From Conchocele bisecta (taxonomy: Eukaryota > Mollusca > Bivalvia > Lucinida > Thyasiridae), in contig CM055273.1 in NCBI GenBank assembly GCA_029237695.1, positions 56,719,968 to 56,783,967 on the forward strand: a stretch of 64,000 nucleotides of DNA, given 5' to 3'. Under the pieces are notes generated by a model, which did no database searches, was not told the origin of the DNA, and saw only the letters and a program-made list of their open reading frames with translations. Shown here piece by piece: positions 56,829-64,000 of the stretch. The position numbers and the translations under genes were made by a program. Each line of letters opens with the position of its first letter. Position 1 is the stretch's first letter.

Positions 56829-57725
56829 ATGGAGAAAAATTATTACAACCCCATAGGATTTTGGAAAGGTTTAACAGCTGTTAAGAAATTGGCAAAGGCT
56901 GCAAATGTAAGTGACAAAGATGCATTCAATTTATTAAAGAAACAAGCTATATGGCAAATATATTTACCAGCACCAAAGAAAATAGTGAGACCGACGTTTG
57001 ATGTATCTACCAAAAACGAAGTTCATCAAGCGGATTTATTATTCCTACCACACGATACTATCAATCGCAAAACATATATGTATGTATGTATGCATTGACT
57101 GTAATTGACATTGCCAGTAGATTTAAAGACGCTGAAACACTAACTTCAAAAGACAGTAAATAATTTGCAAAAGCTTTTGATAATATTTATATCCAAAGTT
57201 ATTACAAGTAGATCCAGGTAGAGAATTAATGGGAGCTGTTACAAAATTCATGGATAAACATAAAGTAAAATTAAGAACAGGTAGAACAGAAATACATAGA
57301 GATCAGGCTATAGTTGAAAGATTTAACAGAACATTGGCTGAAAGAATATTTGGTTATCAATATGCAAAGGAAACTGAAAATCCTAATAAACGAAATAGAG
57401 AATATGTGAAGAGATTACCAAAAGTATTACAAGCAATAAATTGGGAGACGAAAAAACCTTCACCAGTTAAAATTCATGAGTTAAATGATGAACAAGTCTG
57501 TCCTAATGCCAGTTTAAGATATTTATTACAGCCTGAGAACAAGAAGGTGGAGGGAGACGCAAAGCAACTGATCCGATAAGGAGTGTTTATATTCATAAGA
57601 TTAATTATCATATTGTAATGGAAGGTATTAGAGAATACTATTTGAAAACTCCAGCACTACAGAGCGGTTTTGGCAAAGAAGAATTACTTATTGTTCCTGC
57701 TGATACCCAAACGGGTATGTATTAA
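56829..57725 (+). pseudogene. Polinton DDE integrase
   Basis: Retroviral-type integrase that would insert the element. Start at MEKNYYNPIGFWKG; residues 10-55 are a helical N-terminal region (LKKQAIWQIYLPAP). The catalytic triad is visible: Asp69 in HQADLLF, the second Asp in LLQVDPGREL (about 57200), and Glu in HRDQAIVERFNRTLAER 35 residues later. A frame change lies near 57090, where ATGTATGTATG has slipped. A TAA follows TSKDSK at ~57160 and another shift lies near 57540. After it the C-terminal part reads GGGRRKATDPIRS and SGFGKEELLIVP, and stops at 57725. The last ~38 bp overlap the end of the convergent polymerase gene. All three catalytic residues survive but the frame is broken four times. 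Confidence 0.85.
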
Positions 57726-60700
57726 TTCCGTCTGGTGCTATCGATCGCTTAGTATCTAGTGGAGAGGGTGTTATTTTATTTAGTGTTAATCCATATATTT
57801 GATGCTTTTTAGATTGCAAAGTATTCATTTCATGCATATATGTTTCATTATTGAAAAGAGTATCTTTATAATGTTTTTTTTTTTTATTAAATATTTGTTT
57901 ACGACCTTAGCTTTCTTAACGTGCTCTTCATTTGATTTCTTAATGGCATATATGTTGGATCGCAGACCAACACATTCAGATATAGGAACCGCATTCCGTT
58001 CGTTCTTAAATTTTCCAATTACATTTTTATTTGTTATATCATATAGTGGATTGTCTTTAAGAAAATCACTAGTATCATATTCATCTTTCATTTCAGGCAT
58101 ATCTTTATCAATATATTCGGTTTTAATATCAACTAGTAAAATATCTGTATTTGTATAAAGCATGGTACAATAATCACCATGCTTCTTCTTCAATGTATAA
58201 TACCAATCATCCATCAAATGTTTTGATAAATGTAAAACACACTTACCAACATAGATCGGCTTATTAAATTTTGCATTTGTTTTCTTCATTTGTAATAATG
58301 ATAATCCGTCTGCAATTTTAAAACGATTTTGATAATTTGGTTTAGCCACTAGTTTTCTATTTCTTTCATGTTCAGAACCATTAGTTCTGGCTGGCTTTAT
58401 ATCTACATATTTTCGTACATTTTCCATAATCTTGCCATATACAGAATTATTCATAAGTTTATAGAAATCCTTTTCAAAGGTTGATTTGGCTTTCGTTCTA
58501 AATTCTGTATTCATTCTGATATATGGTTCCATCCACGGTTTTTCATCAACTTATATTAGTCTATGTATTTTTCTTAAGTTTCATACCGAGAGACAGATAG
58601 AGTTCAATTACTTTGTAATGAACTGGATATTTATTTGTATCCATAAGATTTGGAACTAGTTTCTCTACATTTCTCATGTTATTGTTTTCTAATAATTCAT
58701 TTTGTTAATCAGATACCAATTCCTTTTTTATTTTTATTTGTTCAGGTGCTAAAGGATAATCATTATGTAATATGTAATATTTGCAATTCTTTTGGATATT
58801 CTAAATCAACTTTACGTATTGCACCCTTTCCATGTCGCTTTTTAAAATAGTTAACTCATCTATGTCCTCCATATGTAAGTGTCTGACTCATTGCATGACC
58901 GTAAAGATTATTAGCATCGTAATATATTATATGATTTTGATCTTTATTTGAACCATAACCGATAATATATTTATTATTTGCTTGTGCATGTCTTTTAGAA
59001 ACCATTGTTATTCCTCCACACATACATTTTTCGATAAATAAATGCATATCAATATCTGCTAATACTTGCAAATATATATTTTTTTGTATGTTTTAATAGA
59101 GCATCCCAGCTTAATCCAGGTAATGTAAAATAATGTAATTTGTCTATTTCATAAGCTTTCGTGCATGTTTTTCTAATGATTGAACTACATCGGCTAATAA
59201 AGTTATATCTGTTTTTAGATATAAATCGTGATAATCATCTATTGTTTTACAATTAAATTCTTTTCAAATTGTTTGTGCATATATGTAATCTTGTTTAGTT
59301 ATGCTTTCATTTATAAGACTACTATATAATTGTTCAATAGGTGTTAATTCAGTTTCATTAAATTTATCAAAATTATCCATGTATTCAAAAGGATATATTC
59401 CTTTTCTAATAAATCTGATTTAGATCCAAATTCTGCTTTAGTAATTTTAAAATCATCACTGGCTTCTACTAAAGTTTCTAATGATGATGGCTAAATTAAA
59501 AACTATCCACACATTTAAGTTGTCCTTAACTGAAAGTTATACATTTTTCAGTATTAATTGCAAGGCATGAAATTGTACCTGTTATTTTGGCTATTTCCTG
59601 CATAGTGAGATGACTATCATATCCTTTGATATTATGGAATACTATAGGGATTAGAGTGACTCCAGGTTTTATTTTTAATTTTAGATTACAGTTTTTATGT
59701 GCATCACCTCGATATTTTCCTGTAAAATGGCAGTGATCCCTTACCTTATCTTCGATATTTCCTATTTTTGTCTTCACAAATCCAACAATGGGTTGCTTTT
59801 TCGTAATCAATTTTATTTTGTTCTGTCATGATTATAAATTGGGGATGGGCGAAACAATTATTGATTTTTCTTTCTTTTTGTTGTAATTGTTGTACGAATT
59901 CTTCAACAGTATCTTCGCCTCTATAAATTACAGGCTTACATGTTTTACCATCATATCTAACAATTTGGTATCCAAAATCCACAGGCTTCATGTAACTGAG
60001 TAAAAGTGTTGTATGACTTTTCTGGATCTGGTTTACAAGTATTAATTGATTTTATGATTCTTTAAAAATCAGCATATATTACAAATAGTACAGGCATCTG
60101 TTTGTGATAGTTATGTAATTAAGGTGGTTCTTACCTTCTACGGGCATTTCTGTTTTCACTCCTTTACCATCGATGTCATCACAGTCTTCATTGTGATTTT
60201 TCAGTTATCAGATGAGAAACTATGAAGGCATAGTTCAAAGAAGTATGTTATTCCATGATGTTTATTTTGATTATAAAGTAAGCGATTTAAATGTTTTATC
60301 CAACAGTAATGGTATGTGGTTGATTTGTCTTCATCATCATATAATAAGAGTAAATTAATTCTTTTTATTTCTTTATGCTGTTCTGATATACGGTATGGGA
60401 AGAAATTTACTAAATTTGTGCCCAAACACAGTTTTATATCATAGCCATAAACGTTGATAGCTAGATTATTTTGTTTCTCTACTTTTGGTATTAGCGAAAT
60501 TGGGACGGGAAATCAATTCCATGAGTTTATAGCACGTATGAGACATTTATCGTCATTATATTTTACATTGATCATTGCCTTCTTTATTGCTAATTCGTTT
60601 GGTAGATGAGTATAAGAAGAGCCTTGTAATGGTTCGTAGTTTGCTATATTTAAATATAATTTATTATAGTGGGCAATCATCATACCTGCAGCCGTGTTTG

Positions 60701-61693
60701 TGAAGTTTTCAATACTTTGTTGAGTATGTGAAGACGATTGTTTGTAAAATTCACTTAATTTTTCTGAATTCAATATAGCATATTGTTCGCTAAGGAATAC
60801 TCCTGTTGTTCGTTTTATATCATAGCCATAAACGTTGATAGCTAGATTATTTTGTTTCTCTACTTTTGGTATTTGCGAAATTGGGACGGGGAAATCAATT
60901 CCCCAAGTTTATGGCATGTATGAGACATTTATCGTCATTATCTTTTACATTGATCATTGCCTTCTTTACTGCTAATCCGTTTGGTAGATGAATATAAGAA
61001 GAGCCTTGTAATGGTTCGTAGTTTTCTATATTTAAATATAATTTATTATCGTGGGCAATCATCATACCTGCAGCCGTGTTTTTGAAGTTTTCAATACTTT
61101 TTGGAATATGTGAAGACGATTGTTTGTAAAATTCACTTACTTTTTCTGAATTCAATATAGCATATTTTTCGCTAAGGAATACTCCAGTTGTTCGTTTTGT
61201 TTCCACACCATCATCTTTGTATAAATGTACAGTAATCTTTGTATCTCTTTTAACTCATCTATAAGTTGATGTTTTATAATATCTTCCTTATCAGACAATC
61301 GTTTGTGAAGGTCTTTGTATTTTGTAACATTTATTTCGTATGCTTTGAAATATCCACATTTGGTTTATCTACGAGTTCTAAGAAGTTAGTGCTTTTATTA
61401 TATTTAAGTTTATTGATTACAGCTGCATATTTTTGTTTATGAATTTTACGCAAGTTTTCTAAGGTTGTAGATTCGGTTTCTATAGGTTTTGCTGTCAAAG
61501 GTGTGTGTATAGGTTTTGGTTTATCAACTAATTTTAGTTTTTCTATTCTTCTTGTTCTAAACATTATTCGTTTTGATATTCGAAATGCATGTCTTTTCAT
61601 AGGTTCAAAAGTTGTTAATGAGGCATTAAGTGCTTCATCATCAATTTTTCCTTCACGGTGTAATCGTAGTAGATATCTTACATCGGATTTCAT
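57688..61693 (-). pseudogene. Protein-primed family B DNA polymerase of the Polinton
   Basis: Replicative polymerase of the element, read right to left. N-terminal 61331-61693 (charged, LRLHREGKIDDE); 60438-61206, a region with GSSYIHLPN and NDDKCLI present twice in tandem; 60201-60425 (HYCWIKHLNRLL). The exonuclease region is at 59526-60115 (IYADF, then FHNIKGYDSHL) with a Cys/His motif CWICEDK...VRDHCHFTGKYRGDAHKNCN. The polymerase domain holds YYDANNLYGHAMS (motif A, 58856-59071), KLMNNSVYGK (motif B) and LYTNTDILL at motif C, where YxDTDS is expected. The end at 57690-57825 is in another frame (GLTLNKITPSPLDTKR). More than ten breaks, and the replaced motif C Asp, make it inactive. Confidence 0.85.
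60438..61200 (-). repeat. ~380-bp tandem duplication inside the polymerase gene
   Basis: The segment from KRTTGVFLSEKYAILNSEK to NNLAINVYGYDIK occurs twice head to tail (about 60820-61198 and 60438-60819). The copies are some 90 % alike. Each has its own frame break after NDDKCLI. The duplication is later than the element's insertion or arose on a defective ancestor. Confidence 0.75.
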
Positions 61694-61800
61694 TTATATA
61701 TAAATGAATTAATAGTTTAATATACGCCAATTTTTTAACAATTGATATGTGTAATATTTTTACCTGTAGTAATTAAACTAATACATCTGATTGTTAAATA

Positions 61801-62034
61801 ATGGAACGTCATTGTAAAATGCTTACAATTGGTCACCGTGAACCATGTAAATTTAAGCACACAAATGATAGTGATTATTGTAAAACTCTTAAATTGATAA
61901 TGAAAAATAATAAAAGTACAGTTGTTCCATGTTTAAAATGCGGTTTAGGTAAAAGTACCATTTATCATATTTGCATCGAGTGTGGTGGTCGCAATATTCG
62001 TAAAAAGAACAAGAGAAAGAAGAAGAGAGGTTAA
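61801..62034 (+). CDS. Small Polinton protein with CxxC motifs
   Basis: An intact 77-codon frame, MERHCKMLTIGHREPCKFKH, with Cys/His pairs, then PCLKCGLGKSTIYHICIECG and a lysine-rich end (RKKNKRKKKRG). CxxCG...HxCxxCG would suit one zinc ribbon, and the basic tail suits nucleic-acid binding. It lies between the polymerase start and the right terminal repeat, on the opposite strand to the polymerase, leaving 107 bp for divergent promoters. The function is inferred from composition only. Confidence 0.55.
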   Translation: MERHCKMLTIGHREPCKFKHTNDSDYCKTLKLIMKNNKSTVVPCLKCGLGKSTIYHICIECGGRNIRKKNKRKKKRG

Positions 62035-62075
62035 ATAAAATATATAAATTTGAGGCTTTAGCCCATTGGTATTTG

Positions 62076-62496
62076 TTTTTACTCAACTTCCGGTCCTGAA
62101 AGTCTGCGAGGATTCCAACTTAACCCCCTACTAGCGATTTTAGTACATTTTCTTTATACAGAAAACTGTACAGTTCTTGTAAAGAAAGTTGTACTGTACA
62201 GAAAGTTGCACAGTTATTGTACAGAAAGTTGCACATTTTTTTTGTACAGAAAGTTTTACTGTACAAATAGTTGTACAATTATTGTACAGAAGGTTGTACA
62301 AATATTGTACATAAAGTTGTATTTTTATTTTTAAAACAATAAGATTTAATTATTGTTTTTAATATAAAAATGTAAGTTTTTTTAATGCATTTTTGGGTCG
62401 GTCCAGAGGGTAAATGTGTTAGTACTGTTTTTTTTGAAAACGTAAGGGTTTATTTGAGCTACAAAATGGTGTTGGGTGTGGTCCAGAACGCCCACT
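62076..62496 (-). repeat. Polinton right terminal inverted repeat
   Basis: Starts (inside) with TTTTTACTCAACTTCCGGTC and ends TGGTCCAGAACGCCCACT-like sequence at 62496. The internal array of GTACAGAAAGTTGTAC-type units at 62150-62315 mirrors the left one but has fewer and more varied units, so this repeat is ~55 bp shorter. Confidence 0.85.
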
Positions 62497-62512
62497 ATGT
62501 ACATGTATATAT

Positions 62513-63246
62513 ATGTATTACTTGATAGTTTCCTTAATATGCAACGTATTTTGATGAAATATGGCGCAGCAAACACCAGGAATGCCGTTTAGTTTTTTGG
62601 TCTTCGGTGACGTATTGCCTAAATCAATAAATGACGTCACAATTAACTGTAAATGACGCCAATTCTTAAATAATCTTATCTTTCTGACGACACACGTATA
62701 TGAATATATTATGGCGATGATGACAAATTATGAAGCGACAGGTCGGCTAATTATAGATTTAAAATCAATAGTTGTGCGTTTGTTTTGTTCACTACATGTA
62801 CATATCATAATTTTATTGTGATGAATGTTTGATAGTATACATACTAACACTTGTAGACACATTTAGTGCAACTTATCAGCAAATACAGTTTACAGCAAGC
62901 AACGTCAATGAGTCTATGAACACTCATTTCTACTGTAGGCTGTTGAGTTGCATTGTATAAACGTCGCCGTTTCAATAACGTCATTTTCTCGATGACGTTA
63001 CTTTTTTTTTTCGTGCGTGATTCACATGGTGCTACAAAAAGTGAGAAAAAACAAAAACTATTAAACATAATTGCATTTTCTTTTCAGAATATTGTTTTTG
63101 AAAGGTGTCCGCATCAGAAAATGTAAAAAAATGCAAATTGAAAATTTTGTCATTAAGGCCGGTTTTCACAGAGCGCGGCCCATATGTATTACTTGATAGT
63201 TTCCTTAATATGCAACGGATTTGGATGAAATATGGCACAGCAAAAG
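62513..63246. repeat. Direct repeat flanking 670 bp right of the Polinton
   Basis: TGTATTACTTGATAGTTTCC followed by TTAATATGCAACG, GATGAAATATGGC and CAGCAAA occurs at 62513-62577 and again at 63186-63246. The ~610 bp between contains CATTAAGGCCGGTTTTCACA then GAGCGCGGCC. This is a local duplication or an insertion that copied 65 bp of target. Confidence 0.6.
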
Positions 63247-63461
63247 CCTCTTCATCAGCTGCATTTTGGTGGTCTCGGGACTTCGGCACATATTTATGTC
63301 GTTTTTGCGAAGAATCGATTTCAGTATCATTAAACACGCACATCGATTCCTCGAAAAAAACAACAGAAGTTTGGGACAAATGCAGCTTAACAAGGCGCGT
63401 TTGATGCGCCATATTTCATAAAAATCCGTTACATAATAAGGACACTATAAAAGAACACGTA

Positions 63462-63525
63462 ATTTTAATCGGTGGCGCTTCTGCAAGCTTCAGTAATTGT
63501 TGTTGTTGTTGTAACCACGTGATCA
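63462..63525. repeat. Outer inverted repeat, right
   Basis: GGTGGCGCTTCTGCAAGCTT, TGTTGTTGTTGTTGTAACC and ACGTGATCATGCACC; the inverse of 43569-43635 over about 60 bp with small gaps. Confidence 0.6.
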
Positions 63526-63647
63526 TGCACCGTGTAGTTGGATAACATCGCCTCCGAATCGGTCAAGACTCTGAATTCCTCTGTGAGTTCCTACACAACC
63601 GCATTCTTTAACCCTTTGAACCCGAAATACCGCTATAGCGGTTTATG

Positions 63648-63711
63648 AAAAAAGTGCAGATCCAGATGAGCCGGCTCGTAACGAGCCGTCTCATCAGGAT
63701 CTGCACTTTTT
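63648..63711. repeat. Near-perfect hairpin AAAGTGCAGATCC..GGATCTGCACTTTT
   Basis: Two ~30-bp arms, AAAAAAGTGCAGATCCAGAT then GAGCCGGCTCGT and their inverse, meet with almost no loop. A second small palindrome, ACCGCTATAGCGGT, lies just left at 63629-63642. One arm is also found alone at 26463-26488. No T-run or gene suggests a terminator; a small hairpin element is more likely. Confidence 0.65.
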
Positions 63712-64000
63712 GAAAGTAATTTTAATATTTCTTTGAACAAAAACACCCCCTTTTCAGAAATGGACGAATCTGAAAATCATTTTGTGACCATTGGATTGGT
63801 CGGAACATTAGCATATCATAGCACATTCCAATTCCTTAGGGTTGAAAGGGTTAATCTTGCCAGTTTGATTGGTTGTGCCTTAGCTGTAGCACAATAGTCA
63901 AGTTTTTTTTTAAAATAAATTCAAATTCAAATTTTGGCAAGATTAGCGCAGGCGGTGGTGAAGCAATGTCAGATAAACTTAAAGTAAACTATATAGCCAT
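63712..64000. other. Window edge, no gene
   Basis: No coding sequence. TAGCACAATAGTC followed by AAAATAAATTCAAATTCAAA near 63887-63933 looks like a retroelement tail with an ATTCAA repeat. Confidence 0.4.

Larger units (their letters stand above)
43661..62496. mobile_element. Polinton/Maverick element (degraded, ~18.8 kb with inserts)
   Basis: Defined by long terminal inverted repeats (43661-44136 and 62076-62496) and by a gene set typical of Polintons: DDE integrase, protein-primed family B DNA polymerase, a capsid protein, a jelly-roll-like protein and small membrane proteins. These are arranged in opposing blocks. Removing the insertions at 46768-51466 and about 53098-55255 leaves some 12 kb, shorter than the usual 15-20 kb. 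No packaging ATPase or cysteine protease was recognised. Every longer gene is broken, so the copy is inactive. A 6-bp target duplication could not be identified because both flanks are AT-repeat rich. Confidence 0.85.

Overview
This is a stretch of animal nuclear DNA that is almost entirely transposon and repeat sequence. I see no convincing host protein-coding gene and no intact tRNA or rRNA gene. Gene density, AT content, the variety of short inverted-repeat elements, and a retroelement tail of the type '...GGCCGTTAAACCCCAACAAACAAAC' all suggest a marine invertebrate. I favour a mollusc, perhaps a bivalve, but that rests on memory of such repeats and not on a search. Bases 35324-35823 are an assembly gap of exactly 500 N.

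Layout. (1) 0.5-5.5 kb: two decayed fragments of a transposase with an XPG/FEN1-like nuclease domain, among arrays of a GGCGGCCATTTT dyad. (2) 6.1-11.7 kb: nested elements carrying a ~167-bp satellite. An outer copy is split by a second element, which is split by a relative of the outer copy. (3) 12.8-23.7 kb: retroelement 3' ends, hairpin elements, dyad arrays, a TTAA-flanked element and a 765-bp-spaced duplication. (4) 23.9-26.9 kb: a 3.0-kb element with a PIF/Harbinger transposase remnant, a GGGGC minisatellite and a ~950-bp GACC/GACACC array. (5) 27-32 kb: several families of palindromic MITEs. (6) 32.2-35.2 kb: a second satellite array of the same family as (2), in the opposite orientation. 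(7) 38.3-41.6 kb: the longest XPG-like transposase copy. (8) 43.66-62.50 kb: a degraded Polinton/Maverick, a virus-like DNA transposon, with ~420-475 bp terminal inverted repeats.

The Polinton carries a DDE integrase, a protein-primed family B DNA polymerase, a capsid-protein fragment, a jelly-roll-like structural protein and several small membrane proteins, all broken by frameshifts. I find no packaging ATPase or protease. It is itself invaded: a 4.7-kb XPG-transposase element sits at 46.77-51.47 kb, another ~2.15-kb insertion splits a gene at about 53.1-55.25 kb, and a retroelement tail cuts the capsid gene near 45.3-45.4 kb.

How the parts relate. Four copies of the XPG-like transposase fall into three sequence types. 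They share dyad arrays with ~160-185 bp spacing, and in two copies the first usable ATG lies inside a dyad. I regard this transposase/dyad system, most likely related to the Academ superfamily, as the most interesting thing here. Second is the satellite, in which nearly every monomer carries a direct AGGTCAAGGTCA nuclear-receptor-type half-site pair.
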